Assembly: GCA_041392505.1 (NCBI GenBank)
Contig: JAWKLX010000045.1
Location: 11,000-74,999, forward strand
DNA length: 64,000 nt
Reading direction: 5' to 3'
Source of the DNA: UBA6168 sp041392505
Lineage (GTDB): Bacteria; Bacteroidota; Bacteroidia; Chitinophagales; Saprospiraceae
A model generated the notes under the pieces. That model saw only the letters and a program-made list of their open reading frames with translations. It had not been told where the DNA came from and did not search any database. Below are positions 53,264 to 62,476 of the stretch, piece by piece (position 1 is the first letter of the stretch; every line of letters begins with the position of its first letter). A program made the position numbers and the translations under genes.

Positions 53264-56200
53264 ATGAAAGGATCTATTGCGCTTGTATTTGGACTGATGT
53301 TTTTTGGTCATAGTTCCAAAAGTCAGGAATGTGCTCAGTCAGCATCTATTATTTTAAATAATCTTACATTAACTTCTCCTTTTCCTTTTAGCTCCGGTTC
53401 ATTCCATGTCGGGACATTGCTGACGGTTTATCATGAAGATGAATTTTCCGTCTACGATGTCGAAGAAGTTAATTTCAATATTGTACTTGCCTCACATTTT
53501 GCTGGAACCATTCTGCCCAACGGCACCCAAATCAATGGAACGATATTAAACCCTTATTCAGGTGTTAATTGCTGCTACAGCAATGGTTCAAAGGTAGCTT
53601 TTGAAAATTGTTTGGGCTGCAACCTAGAAGTGACTGGCCTACAAAATACGACCGTTTGCGTTGGGGAAACTGTCGAACTTTTTGGGGGACATACAGGTGG
53701 GGGAAACATGGTTGAGTGTACCTGGTTTCCCAATGCAGGGCCATTTACACCAACCCAGTCAGGTAATTACACTTATACTTTATTTTGTCTGGATGAGGAA
53801 GGATGTGCCGATGAGGATTACATGATTATTACAGTTGAGGATTGCTGTGACCTAGAAATAGAAGAGCTGAATGATACAACTTTGTGCATTGGGGAGGAAT
53901 TAGATATGACATATAGCTATTCAGGGGGAGGAAACGTGGTTACTTGTGTTTGGGACCCGCCATATACGGAGCCGCTCAGTTTCAGTGCCGCCGGCACTTA
54001 TACTTACACCCTGACGTGCACTGATGAAGATGGATGTACGGCTACGCAGTCAATGGAGATTACGGTGTTGGAGGATAAAGCCATATCGTTTACAGGTGGA
54101 TATAGCGAAAAATCTAATGATTCTTCTATAGGTCTTCCTTGCGCTACAAATGCAGCAAACACAAGACTAAGAATGCAATATCCCGAATTAGAAAGCTTAC
54201 AAGATTTTGAAAAATGGCTTGCTTCAACTGAACATGCAAATAAAAGCGGATCAATTATTACCATCCCTGTCATTTTCCATATTGTTCACGATGGGAAAAA
54301 TGTCGGAACTGAAGAAAACCTTATCCCCGATCTTATTTACTCGCAATTGGAGCAGTTAAATGATGATTTCCGAGGGACCTATGGAGGCAATGGAAATTGT
54401 AGCCCGTCCGATGGAGTTGATGTTGAAGTAGAATTTCTTGCGGCTAAAGTTGATCCGAATGGTTGCATCCTTATCGAAACTGGCATTGACAGAATTAATA
54501 GAAATCATATGGGATGGAAAGCTCCCGGATATAGTATAAACTATATGCAGGATACCATACAGCCCGAATCATTCTGGAATCCCAATAAATACTTTAATGT
54601 CTGGATTGTCGATTTGGAATCTCCAGTTGCAGGTAAAACTTTATATGGATTTGCAACAACGCCTACGTTCAACATACTTGGGGGAATAAATTACCCACTT
54701 GAAGACAAGGATGGTGTTGTACTCAATTATATCTCGGTTGGTAGTTGTTCCAATCCTAACCCTCATAATCCTACGACGTCATATAAATTTGGACGGGCAA
54801 TGGTACACGAGGTAGGGCATTGGTTTGGGTTAAATCATCTATGGGGTAACGAGGATAACAATGCAAGTTGTGAGGAGGGAGATAACTATGATGATGGGTG
54901 TACGGATACACCAAAGACAAATGGGTACACCAATGGATGTCCACTTGATGAACCTTGTTCCTGTAAAACAAGGGATCAATTCCAAAATTTCATGGATTAT
55001 TCCGATGATAAGTGTCGAACGAGATTTACAGAATGTCAGAAAGAAAGAATGCATACGATAATAGCCAATAGCCCTCGAAGGTCTTTTACTGATTTGTCTG
55101 CACTACAATTCGCTGACCCTTGCGAATTTATAACTGAATTAAACATTAATGAGCCTTATTTGGGAGCAACCAACGATGGCCTTGGCACTTGTTCTATCTT
55201 AGAATATGAGGGCAGCAATATACCTCCCTACCTCATTTATTTTGCCAAGGAAAAAGTCCACTCTTTTGATTTTCCGGGAGGCCCCGTTTCCATAAAAATG
55301 AGCGCACTTAACATGGACCTGGACCTGATATTAGCCAGTAGCTGCGATCCGGAAAGTGTGCTGGCGTGGAGTATTTTGTCTGATTTACAAGATGAGCAGA
55401 TTGACATTGACCTTCCTCCCGGCATCTACTATTTATTTGTTGATGGACTATTTTCCGAAAACGAAGGACTTTACACCCTGTCTTTTGAAGGCCCAGCGTG
55501 GTATGCAGATAATGACGAAGACGGCTTTGGTGACTATGCAACAAAACTAAACGCATTCACCCAACCCAATGGCTATGTTTCCGACAACACCGATTGTGAC
55601 GACAACAATCCCAACGTAAACCCAGAAGCGGATGAAATCTGCAACGATCTTGATGACGATTGCGATGAAGAAATCGATGAGGTCACTTTTGACACGCCTA
55701 CTTGGTATGCAGATGCTGACAATGACGGGGCAGGTGACCCCAACAATCCAGTAAAAAGTTGTAACCAACCCAACGGGTACGTGGACAATGACGAGGACTG
55801 CGACGACAGTGACTCGAATATCAATATTAACGCCACCGAAATTTGCAACGAAGTAGATGATGATTGCGACGGGGAAGTTGACGAAGATGATGCAGCACCC
55901 TCCATCTGGTACAAGGACGACGACGCGGATAGTTTCGGCGATCCAAATGACTTCATTTATGCCTGCGTACAGTCCAACGGATACGTGGATAATGACCTGG
56001 ATTGCAATGACTCTGCCTCAGAAATCAACCCACTCGCTTTTGAATATTGCAATGGTTTCGATGACAATTGCAATGGCCAAATAGATGAGGGACCAGATAC
56101 GCCTGAAACCTGGTACGCTGATTTTGATATGGACGGATATGGGGATGCCGACAATTCGCTAGTAGCCTGTGACCAACCGTTTTCTTACGTTTCCAATAAT

Positions 56201-58432
56201 TTAGACTGCAATGATGGCGATGGCTCTATTAATCCATTAGCACCAGAAACATGCAACGGGAAAGACGATAACTGCAATGGGGAAATTGATGAAGGTATTG
56301 GTTCATTTATCACTTGGTACGGCGATGCAGATATGGATGGCTATGGAAACCCAAGCAACGCTGTGGAAGCGTGCTCCCCTCCTCCCGGTTTTGTAAACAA
56401 CAATGGAGATTGCAATGATGCCGATCCCAATATCAACCCTGGGATGACGGAGCTGTGCAATGGGTACGATGACAACTGCAACCTAAGCATAGATGAGGGT
56501 CTCCCATTAACCACTTATTTCCTAGATAGTGATGGCGATGGATTTGGGGACCCAAATTTTATGATCAACTCCTGTTATCAGCCTGAAAACTATGTCTTTA
56601 ACAGCCTTGATTGTGACGACTCGGATGGGGAAGTTAACCCTAACGGTGTCGAAAAATGTAATGGGATAGATGATGATTGTGATGGCCAAATAGATGAAAT
56701 CATCACTTCGATCACCGTCAGCAACATAAGTAGCTGTAACAATAATGGCACTTCGAGCAGCAACGCTGATGATTATTTCACGGCAGATGTTACCGTTCAT
56801 TTTGACAATATACCTCCTGTAGGAACATTGCAAATCAGTGGTGCAGGCTCAGCGGAAACGCCAGTTGCCCAGCTTGATGGAACAACCATGCACACATTCG
56901 AAGATGTATTGATGACAGCTAATGGGGCCCCAATCAATCTAACCGCGTCCTTTAGCCTATTCTCAACTTGCTCATTTACAAAAACAAATGCAGGAATTGC
57001 CCCTTGGGCCTGTTCCAACTGTCAGATTGAACTTACCAACATTACTGAAATGGACGAAACTTGCCCCAACACGGGTAATGGAAGCATTCAAATAGAAGCA
57101 AGCTGTATCAACGGGCCACTCTCGTATTCTATCAATGGTGGTGCTTCTTATCAGTCATCAAGTATTTTCAACAACCTGACACCAGGCAATTTCAATATAA
57201 AAATGCAAGCGACTGGTAACCTGTCGTGCTTCTTAACCTCAACCGCAACGATCGATCCTGCACCAGCAAGCAATCTCCTGAATTGGTATAAGGATGTGGA
57301 CAATGACGGCTATTCTGATGGCATTACCCAACAATCTTGCTACCAACCAACCGGGTTTAAACTCTCTGCTGACCTAATTGCAATTAGTGGAGACTGCAAT
57401 GACTATGATGCGAATGCCTTCCCTGGTCAAACATGGTTCAAAGACACCGATAATGATGGATATAGCAATGGGGTGTCTACCATTAGTTGCACCGCACCGA
57501 CTGGCTATAAAGCTCAATCCCAGTTACTCGGAATGATGGCTGACTGCAATGACAATAACAATGCTGTCCACCCCGGAGCTAATGAAATCTGCAACGGGAT
57601 CGATGACAATTGTGATAGTGAAATTGACGAAGGGACAATAGGTGGTGAAACATGGACAGGGAATGTTTATTTTAATTCACAGGCTACTGTCGATGCTTGG
57701 CTAAGTGGTTGTTATTCAATTATTGATGGTTCTCTCACTATTTCTGGTTTTGGAATTAACAACCTGAACCAACTGCTTGGCCTCCGAGAAGTTACCGGCA
57801 ACGTGAACATCCAAACTACAACATTGCAAAATATGAATGGGCTGGACAGCCTGCGGGACATCGGGGGTACGCTCACCATTTATTTTAACAGTTCATTGGT
57901 GACTCTCCAGGGCTTGGACAGCCTTACCACTGTTGATGGGTCTTTGTCTATGTACTACAATTTCTCATTGACTGATTGCTGCCCTATTTTTGATTTGATC
58001 AATGAAGGGGGCATTGCCGGGGCGAAAGTTGTTTTCTTTAACACTATGAATTGCAACAGTGTTTCTGCTATCAACACTGCTTGTGCCGGAGGAAACAATC
58101 TGGTGACCCAGCATACTACTTCTTACAACTCCATAGCTGCCATCTCTTCAGTTGATAGGTCAAAAACAGCAAAGGCAGAAGAATTTCCTACACGTTTAAA
58201 AGTATTCCCCAACCCCACTTCTGGCGCATTCAATATTGTGGTTGAAAACATATCTGACAGTGGAACTATGCAACTATTGGACATTTCACACCGGGTGATT
58301 TGGGAAAACAAATTGGCAGATACAGGGACCACGATCAGATTGACACATCCCGACGAATTACGTCCGGGGCTTTTCTTCCTAGTCTGGAAGGATGCCCGTG
58401 GGGTGATCGTACAGAAATTGGTAGTGGATTAA
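53264..58432 (+). CDS. Giant secreted M43 metalloprotease with Ig-like, MopE and receptor-L repeats and a T9SS tail
   Basis: Protein of 1722 aa. A signal peptide (MKGSIALVFGLMFFGHSSKS) precedes two Cys-rich Ig/PKD-like domains (about residues 120-270). The M43 (cytophagalysin/pappalysin-type) catalytic domain has HEVGHWFGLNHLWG with its zinc-binding His at 515, plus a Met-turn region QNFMDYSDD. From about residue 745 come eight MopE-like units, one shortened, with the repeated pattern WY.D.D.DG.GDP, GYV.N..DC.D..P.INP, E.CNG.DDNCNG.IDE. Two receptor-L-like leucine-rich segments follow (LLGLREVTGNVNIQTTTLQN, LVTLQGLDSLTTVDGSLSMYYN). A T9SS type A domain (LKVFPNPTSGAFNIVVEN ... QKLVVD) ends the chain. 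It is a calcium-stabilised, T9SS-exported protease, by family knowledge. Confidence 0.93.
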   Translation: MKGSIALVFGLMFFGHSSKSQECAQSASIILNNLTLTSPFPFSSGSFHVGTLLTVYHEDEFSVYDVEEVNFNIVLASHFAGTILPNGTQINGTILNPYSGVNCCYSNGSKVAFENCLGCNLEVTGLQNTTVCVGETVELFGGHTGGGNMVECTWFPNAGPFTPTQSGNYTYTLFCLDEEGCADEDYMIITVEDCCDLEIEELNDTTLCIGEELDMTYSYSGGGNVVTCVWDPPYTEPLSFSAAGTYTYTLTCTDEDGCTATQSMEITVLEDKAISFTGGYSEKSNDSSIGLPCATNAANTRLRMQYPELESLQDFEKWLASTEHANKSGSIITIPVIFHIVHDGKNVGTEENLIPDLIYSQLEQLNDDFRGTYGGNGNCSPSDGVDVEVEFLAAKVDPNGCILIETGIDRINRNHMGWKAPGYSINYMQDTIQPESFWNPNKYFNVWIVDLESPVAGKTLYGFATTPTFNILGGINYPLEDKDGVVLNYISVGSCSNPNPHNPTTSYKFGRAMVHEVGHWFGLNHLWGNEDNNASCEEGDNYDDGCTDTPKTNGYTNGCPLDEPCSCKTRDQFQNFMDYSDDKCRTRFTECQKERMHTIIANSPRRSFTDLSALQFADPCEFITELNINEPYLGATNDGLGTCSILEYEGSNIPPYLIYFAKEKVHSFDFPGGPVSIKMSALNMDLDLILASSCDPESVLAWSILSDLQDEQIDIDLPPGIYYLFVDGLFSENEGLYTLSFEGPAWYADNDEDGFGDYATKLNAFTQPNGYVSDNTDCDDNNPNVNPEADEICNDLDDDCDEEIDEVTFDTPTWYADADNDGAGDPNNPVKSCNQPNGYVDNDEDCDDSDSNININATEICNEVDDDCDGEVDEDDAAPSIWYKDDDADSFGDPNDFIYACVQSNGYVDNDLDCNDSASEINPLAFEYCNGFDDNCNGQIDEGPDTPETWYADFDMDGYGDADNSLVACDQPFSYVSNNLDCNDGDGSINPLAPETCNGKDDNCNGEIDEGIGSFITWYGDADMDGYGNPSNAVEACSPPPGFVNNNGDCNDADPNINPGMTELCNGYDDNCNLSIDEGLPLTTYFLDSDGDGFGDPNFMINSCYQPENYVFNSLDCDDSDGEVNPNGVEKCNGIDDDCDGQIDEIITSITVSNISSCNNNGTSSSNADDYFTADVTVHFDNIPPVGTLQISGAGSAETPVAQLDGTTMHTFEDVLMTANGAPINLTASFSLFSTCSFTKTNAGIAPWACSNCQIELTNITEMDETCPNTGNGSIQIEASCINGPLSYSINGGASYQSSSIFNNLTPGNFNIKMQATGNLSCFLTSTATIDPAPASNLLNWYKDVDNDGYSDGITQQSCYQPTGFKLSADLIAISGDCNDYDANAFPGQTWFKDTDNDGYSNGVSTISCTAPTGYKAQSQLLGMMADCNDNNNAVHPGANEICNGIDDNCDSEIDEGTIGGETWTGNVYFNSQATVDAWLSGCYSIIDGSLTISGFGINNLNQLLGLREVTGNVNIQTTTLQNMNGLDSLRDIGGTLTIYFNSSLVTLQGLDSLTTVDGSLSMYYNFSLTDCCPIFDLINEGGIAGAKVVFFNTMNCNSVSAINTACAGGNNLVTQHTTSYNSIAAISSVDRSKTAKAEEFPTRLKVFPNPTSGAFNIVVENISDSGTMQLLDISHRVIWENKLADTGTTIRLTHPDELRPGLFFLVWKDARGVIVQKLVVD

Positions 58433-58550
58433 GACTTCCGATTTTAAGCATTTTAAACGCATTCACTGGTAAAGATTTTAAGGGTAGGGAGGGCGTATTG
58501 CCCCTCTGACTTATTTCAAATTTTTAACAAATTTCCTGTGTACATATTAA

Positions 58551-58675
58551 GTGCTGTGTAACAAAAGTTTTTTTAGGTGGCGAGCGGCTTTAAGCCGCTC
58601 GCCACCTAAAAACCTTTCTGCACCGGGCCGACGTTGTCGGCCCGGTGCAGAAAGAAATTTTTGTTACAGAGTATT
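58551..58675. repeat. Compound fold-back element with two perfect hairpins
   Basis: This lies in the gene-free stretch 58433-58812 between convergent genes. Outer arms GTGTAACAAAAGTTT (left) and AAATTTTTGTTACAGAGTA (right) match the outer arms of the element at 3.3-3.5 kb. Inner hairpins: 58570-58612 (TTTTTAGGTGGCGAGCGGCT around TTA) and 58614-58654 (CTTTCTGCACCGGGCCGAC, 19 bp, around GTT). The hairpin sequences are unrelated to those in the 3.4 kb copy although the outer arms are shared. Confidence 0.86.
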
Positions 58676-58812
58676 TAGTTTATTTTCTAATTCTAAAATA
58701 TTTTAACATTGTTTCCATTGATTCTCATCAAAATAAATTCTGGATAATTTTCAGGAGTTACTGTTACTTCCTTGTTGGAAAAATAATAAAAGCTTTAAAG
58801 TTAATTCGCTAT

Positions 58813-59334
58813 TTATTTGTCCAAAGGTAGATACCTTTCTTTTATGATATTTAAATGATGTATTTGATGTGCAGTAATAGTGAGACCAATTGCAAAAAGT
58901 GGCATTTCGTATTCAAAAAATATGCAGTTGGTGTTAAGTATTTTCTTATTAAAAGAATTAAACATCATGATTGTTGATTGGCGTACCATTCGAAGCTCGT
59001 TTACCAACTGCTCAATGGAAAGTTCATCTGCATTTGAATTACTTCCCATTATTTCTTGGTCGTGCGCATCTGGGATGGTTCCTTCCCCACGGGCAAAAAT
59101 TATGGCTCTAAAACACCAGATTCTTTCCCAATCAATAAGATGTTGTAATATTTTATGAATTGTCCATTTGCCTTTTTCGTAGGTTTTTAAACCAATCCTG
59201 TTTAATTGAGCAATATCAATGTCATTGATTGCTGTCAAACTTAAATTGAGCGCCTCCGTTAGTTCAGTGCCCTCATTTAATTTATAAACCTCTTCCAGAA
59301 ATGCTGGATTCTTTTTTGTCTCTGTATTTTCCAT
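58813..59334 (-). CDS. DinB superfamily protein
   Basis: Protein of 173 aa in the four-helix-bundle DinB/DUF664-like superfamily. The metal-site region WTIHKILQHLIDWERIWCFRAI (His in HKILQHLIDWE) and the C-terminal ITAHQIHHLNIIKERYL (third His pair) match the DinB_2 pattern. Members are metal-dependent, often thiol transferases (bacillithiol/mycothiol) or stress-induced. It precedes the hypothetical ORF and the thioredoxin-like gene but is separately readable on the same strand; whether they form an operon is unclear. Confidence 0.82.
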   Translation of the reverse strand: MENTETKKNPAFLEEVYKLNEGTELTEALNLSLTAINDIDIAQLNRIGLKTYEKGKWTIHKILQHLIDWERIWCFRAIIFARGEGTIPDAHDQEIMGSNSNADELSIEQLVNELRMVRQSTIMMFNSFNKKILNTNCIFFEYEMPLFAIGLTITAHQIHHLNIIKERYLPLDK

Positions 59335-59346
59335 TTTTATCAGTTT

Positions 59347-59535
59347 TTATTCACTTTGACCGTCTATTATTTCTTCATGTGTTTTTGCCTTTCTCAGATA
59401 AGCAATCCATTTGTTCCTAAATTCATCTTCTGATAGTCCTTTGATCTTATCAATAACATACGGCCTCAATTGGTCAACACTTATTTCATCCCTATTCTTT
59501 TGACCGATCCATCTGTATTTAGGAACCCGCCGCAC
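59347..59535 (-). CDS. Small basic protein of unknown function overlapping the thioredoxin-like gene
   Basis: 62 aa if started at GTG 59535, which overlaps the stop of the thioredoxin-like gene by about 17 nt; the frame is open upstream to 59595. The sequence DEISVDQLRPYVIDKIKGLS and EFRNKWIAYLRKAKTHEEII looks like a compact helical domain rather than random translation. It may be a translationally coupled small gene. No family recognised. Confidence 0.4.
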   Translation of the reverse strand: MRRVPKYRWIGQKNRDEISVDQLRPYVIDKIKGLSEDEFRNKWIAYLRKAKTHEEIIDGQSE

Positions 59536-60022
59536 CCAAATTTCCAAGCATTTCGAGGAATTCCGTTTTTCCAATCTTTCCAACCGCGTAATCAATTACT
59601 ATTCCCTGAGGATCAGTAAAAATTGTCACTGGTGTACCGCCAACTTGATATTGCTTTACGAACTCTTCCGCATTGGGGTCATCAATATTAATCATGACTG
59701 GTACAACTTGCGAATTGATAACCTTCATGACTTCCTTATCTGCAAAAACTTCTCGCTTCATAATTCGGCATGGTACGCACCACTCCCCGGTAAAAAATAG
59801 CAGCATGTTTTTGCCAGAATCGTTGGCCAATTCCTGAGCCGAGGCCACATTGTCAGCCCAGACCACATCATTGGAGGGTACATAAAATGAATACCATGCA
59901 TAAGCAAGAGAACCCACAAGAAAAGTGAGCCAGAACCATTGCCAAAATGGATGGGACTTGGCTTTCCCATTCTGGTGGGAATTGGGCGATGAATTCGAGG
60001 GTGGATTGTCTGTTTTTTTCAT
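59519..60022 (-). CDS. Membrane-anchored thioredoxin-like protein
   Basis: Protein of 167 aa from the ATG at 60022. One N-terminal membrane helix (FWQWFWLTFLVGSLAYAWYSF) precedes a thioredoxin-fold domain with CxxC active site in FFTGEWCVPCRIMKREVF and the cis-Pro strand QYQVGGTPVTIFTDPQGIVID. The CVPC motif and the DUF255/'thioredoxin_7'-like surroundings suggest a periplasmic thiol reductant or a cytochrome maturation helper. That could relate to the multihaem cytochrome elsewhere in the window, but no linkage shows it. It sits just beyond the decayed last attC-like site, so it is probably ordinary chromosome rather than a cassette. Confidence 0.85.
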   Translation of the reverse strand: MKKTDNPPSNSSPNSHQNGKAKSHPFWQWFWLTFLVGSLAYAWYSFYVPSNDVVWADNVASAQELANDSGKNMLLFFTGEWCVPCRIMKREVFADKEVMKVINSQVVPVMINIDDPNAEEFVKQYQVGGTPVTIFTDPQGIVIDYAVGKIGKTEFLEMLGNLGAAGS

Positions 60023-60075
60023 TGAGTATATTGATTTTAAATGTTTGTGAGATTTGTTTTGTTTGGCTACTGGAT

Positions 60076-60150
60076 TGGCAGCGACGGGCTCGCATCGGTG
60101 ACTTAGCCAGCTTTTGCTGGGCATGACCGCTGTGTGCTTTGTTGCATGCA
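60076..60150 (-). repeat. attC-like site A (degenerate, end of array)
   Basis: On the minus strand it starts TGCATGCAAC and contains the hairpin core CCCAGC-AAAA-GCTGG with flanking arms that only partly pair (AGCGGT/ACCGATG). The expected GTT end is absent. It follows the stop of the methyltransferase gene (60154). Its weaker structure fits a decayed terminal attC. Confidence 0.55.
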
Positions 60151-60153
60151 GGT

Positions 60154-60906
60154 TTATTTTTTCTTCTCTAAAATTACAACAATTCTTCTTGATTCGCTAT
60201 CAAATCGTTCATCCTTCCATCCTCCTAATACTTTCTTTATTTTTAATTCTGTTCCTTGTACGAACTGCTCTAAATCCGAATAATTGTAACTATACATAGT
60301 AAATGACGCTTCGTATCTTTTTCCATCTTTTATGTAAGTTCGATTATTTGTAGTTGTCCCTTTTATCGGATTAAAACTTAGTCTATCTATCATTAAGTCT
60401 TCACCTTTTTCATAAATTTCATACGGTTTTAGCTCATTTACAATGTGGTCTCTATTTTTTATATCTAAAAATACCCTGCCTCCTTCTACCAGGCATTGGT
60501 TTATTTTTTTAAAAATTCTTTCCGAATCCTGTCTATTAAAGAATCCTAAAGAATTAAACAAAAACAATACGATGTCAAAGTCTTCTTCATGCTCACTCTC
60601 TAAAATATCCTCTTCAACAAATTTTACTTTTAGTCCTTTTTCTTGTGAATTATTCTTGGCTATTTGAATAAATTCTTTATTTATATCAACTCCCTCAACG
60701 CTATATCCCCTTTTAGCAAATTCAATAGAATGCCTTCCATGACCGCAGGCTAAATCTAATATTTTCCCTTTCCCTTTAAGCTCACAATGCCGTTCTATAT
60801 AATCACACTCTCGATTCGTTCTATGCTCACTCAATGCTGATTCATAAAAATATAGATACAACTCACTTCTATGAACGTCTTCTATTTCGCTTTTAGGTGT
60901 ACTCAT
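60154..60906 (-). CDS. Class I SAM-dependent methyltransferase (integron cassette gene)
   Basis: Protein of 250 aa from the ATG at 60906; the frame extends upstream through attC-like site B, which is not coding. SAM motif I ILDLACGHGRHSIEFAKRG with acidic residue in VEGVDINKEF, and motif II DFDIVLFLFNSLGFFNRQDS. The C-terminal part (NRTYIKDGKRYEASFTMYSYNY, EFELKIKKVLGGW-like end) is usual for small-molecule methyltransferases. It lies alone between attC-like sites B and A, same strand, consistent with a single-gene cassette. Substrate unknown. Confidence 0.82.
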   Translation of the reverse strand: MSTPKSEIEDVHRSELYLYFYESALSEHRTNRECDYIERHCELKGKGKILDLACGHGRHSIEFAKRGYSVEGVDINKEFIQIAKNNSQEKGLKVKFVEEDILESEHEEDFDIVLFLFNSLGFFNRQDSERIFKKINQCLVEGGRVFLDIKNRDHIVNELKPYEIYEKGEDLMIDRLSFNPIKGTTTNNRTYIKDGKRYEASFTMYSYNYSDLEQFVQGTELKIKKVLGGWKDERFDSESRRIVVILEKKK

Positions 60907-60924
60907 ATTTTTTCTTTTTACTTG

Positions 60925-60996
60925 TATGCTATGTCCCGCATCGGCGGCGTTGCCAGCTTTTGCTGGCAATGGACATAGATGCATTGTTGTGTGTCG
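60925..60996 (-). repeat. attC-like site B
   Basis: On the minus strand: CGACACACAAC (R''-like), arm ATGCATCTATGTCC, core TTGCCAGC-AAAA-GCTGGCAA, then a larger bulge and GGACATAGC. The final GTT is changed. It lies directly after the VWA gene stop (61000). Confidence 0.62.
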
Positions 60997-60999
60997 CAT

Positions 61000-62385
61000 T
61001 CATTTTATTCTTATTTCAATAATTACTTTTCTATACCTTCCTCCATAATCAAAATCATTCGTCTTGTACCAGTAATGATGACTTGTTTTTGCTTCTGAAA
61101 ACAAATCTATTCTTCCTCTTAGAAAAGTCCAAAACGAAATCCCCCGTAATACACCAAGTGCTTCATTATTTTTGAATTTATTTCCTTTTTTTAAACTTAA
61201 ACGTTGATTTCCATTCGCAAAAACTTCAATATCTCCAAATTCACCGTTATATGTAATTGGACTTGAAATAACAAAAGCATCTGTCTCTCCTTGAATTGTT
61301 GCTCTTATTTCTTTAGCCTGCCTAAAATTAGTTTTTATGACATTTCTTAGGTGCCTTTGAATTAAAAGACCTGACTCAAATAGGCTTTCAGAAGAGTTCA
61401 TTGAATATTTCCCTTTTGAAAAATTTTCAAGAGAATCGACATATGCATAAGTCAAAATTCCTCTTAAATTAGGAAATATATAGCCCTCCCTGTCAATTTC
61501 AAGTTTATATTCAATATCCGTATTTTTTGAGATTATATTTTCATCTTTTAAATCTTGAAGTTCTTGTATTGCTTCTCCAGTCTCGTGGTCAAAAGTTCTT
61601 TCAAGATGGTTATGGTTAAGATAGAAATTGATATTCACTTTCAAGAACTGAATTCCTCCAATTATGGAAAAAGCTAATATTGATATTCCAATTCCCTTTA
61701 GCTTAAATTCTTTTTTAAGTTGCTTTCCAAGAAAATTATTAATCTTCCAGTCAATAGGAGAACCAAGACTTGATAATTTATCCCAGAATTTTGAAAGAAA
61801 GGGTTTCTCAAAATCTTGTTTTATCTTACTTCTTATCCTTTCAAAGAGTGAATCGATATTCAATTCTTCATTGATTATAAAATTAGGATAATTTGAACTC
61901 CGAATTGAATCTAAATTACCTCCGTCAACTCCATATCCAAAAAATGAAAAATTTGAACTTCTCCCAAATTTTTGAAGCCTTTTTAGCCAGTCTGATTTTT
62001 TTATCGAGTTACTAATTTTATCAGCATCTAAATCAGTTATCAACACAAAGTATATATCGGAAATTATTGAAGTTGGATTATGTTTTCTTTTCCATTTTTT
62101 CAATTCATCAAAGGAAGTTAAAATTCCTTTATCAATATCGGTTTTACCGTCAGCTTTTAACTCTTGAAAAGAAAATTCCTTTAACAGTTTTGGCTCTCTA
62201 ATATTTACCTTTCCTGAAAATTCAATAATTGATAAATAAAGCTTATTACTAATCTTCTGGTTGCTTTTTGCAAACTTTTTGAACTTCTCTAAAGCTTTAT
62301 TGACCTCACCAATTCTTTCTATTTTATCCATTGAACCAGATACATCAATTACAAGCATACATAGTTCAATTTGGTTAAAGTTCAT
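61000..62385 (-). CDS. VWA-domain membrane protein (integron cassette gene)
   Basis: Protein of 461 aa. An N-terminal von Willebrand A domain has an intact MIDAS: DVSGSM (Asp14, Ser16, Ser18), Thr82 in DGKTDIDKG and Asp118 in LITDLDADK. This resembles TerY-like stand-alone VWA proteins that bind Mg2+ and protein partners. A membrane helix follows at about residues 231-250 (LKGIGISILAFSIIGGIQFL), then a C-terminal domain (about 270-461) with no recognised family. AT-rich. It is the only gene between attC-like sites C and B. Function unknown; TerY-type VWA proteins take part in stress and phage-defence clusters. Confidence 0.82.
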   Translation of the reverse strand: MNFNQIELCMLVIDVSGSMDKIERIGEVNKALEKFKKFAKSNQKISNKLYLSIIEFSGKVNIREPKLLKEFSFQELKADGKTDIDKGILTSFDELKKWKRKHNPTSIISDIYFVLITDLDADKISNSIKKSDWLKRLQKFGRSSNFSFFGYGVDGGNLDSIRSSNYPNFIINEELNIDSLFERIRSKIKQDFEKPFLSKFWDKLSSLGSPIDWKINNFLGKQLKKEFKLKGIGISILAFSIIGGIQFLKVNINFYLNHNHLERTFDHETGEAIQELQDLKDENIISKNTDIEYKLEIDREGYIFPNLRGILTYAYVDSLENFSKGKYSMNSSESLFESGLLIQRHLRNVIKTNFRQAKEIRATIQGETDAFVISSPITYNGEFGDIEVFANGNQRLSLKKGNKFKNNEALGVLRGISFWTFLRGRIDLFSEAKTSHHYWYKTNDFDYGGRYRKVIIEIRIK

Positions 62386-62410
62386 TTTGGATTGTTTTTA
62401 TTTTTTTCTT

Positions 62411-62476
62411 GTGACGTTTTGTGTAGCTGACGTAGCGGGCTTTTGCCCGCTATGGACAGCTACACCTTGTTGTGCC
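62411..62476 (-). repeat. attC-like site C
   Basis: On the minus strand: GGCACAAC (R'') AAGGTGTAGCTGTCC, core TAGCGGGC-AAAA-GCCCGCTA, arm CAGCTACAC. It contains the stop codon (TAG) of the upstream gene, as many cassettes do. Its R'' sequence is the exact complement of the GTTGTGCC that ends site D, as expected if the cassette began with TTGTGCC. Confidence 0.68.

Noticed and set aside
55500..56720. Periodic DNA repeat about 200 nt long, considered as a tandem array or CRISPR-like
   Set aside because: It is the coding DNA of MopE-type protein repeats; units diverge at codon level and there are no spacers.
60022..60124. Longer N-terminus for the thioredoxin-like protein starting in attC-like site A
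   Set aside because: The extra residues come from the repeat; the ATG at 60022 gives a normal cytoplasmic segment followed by the membrane helix.
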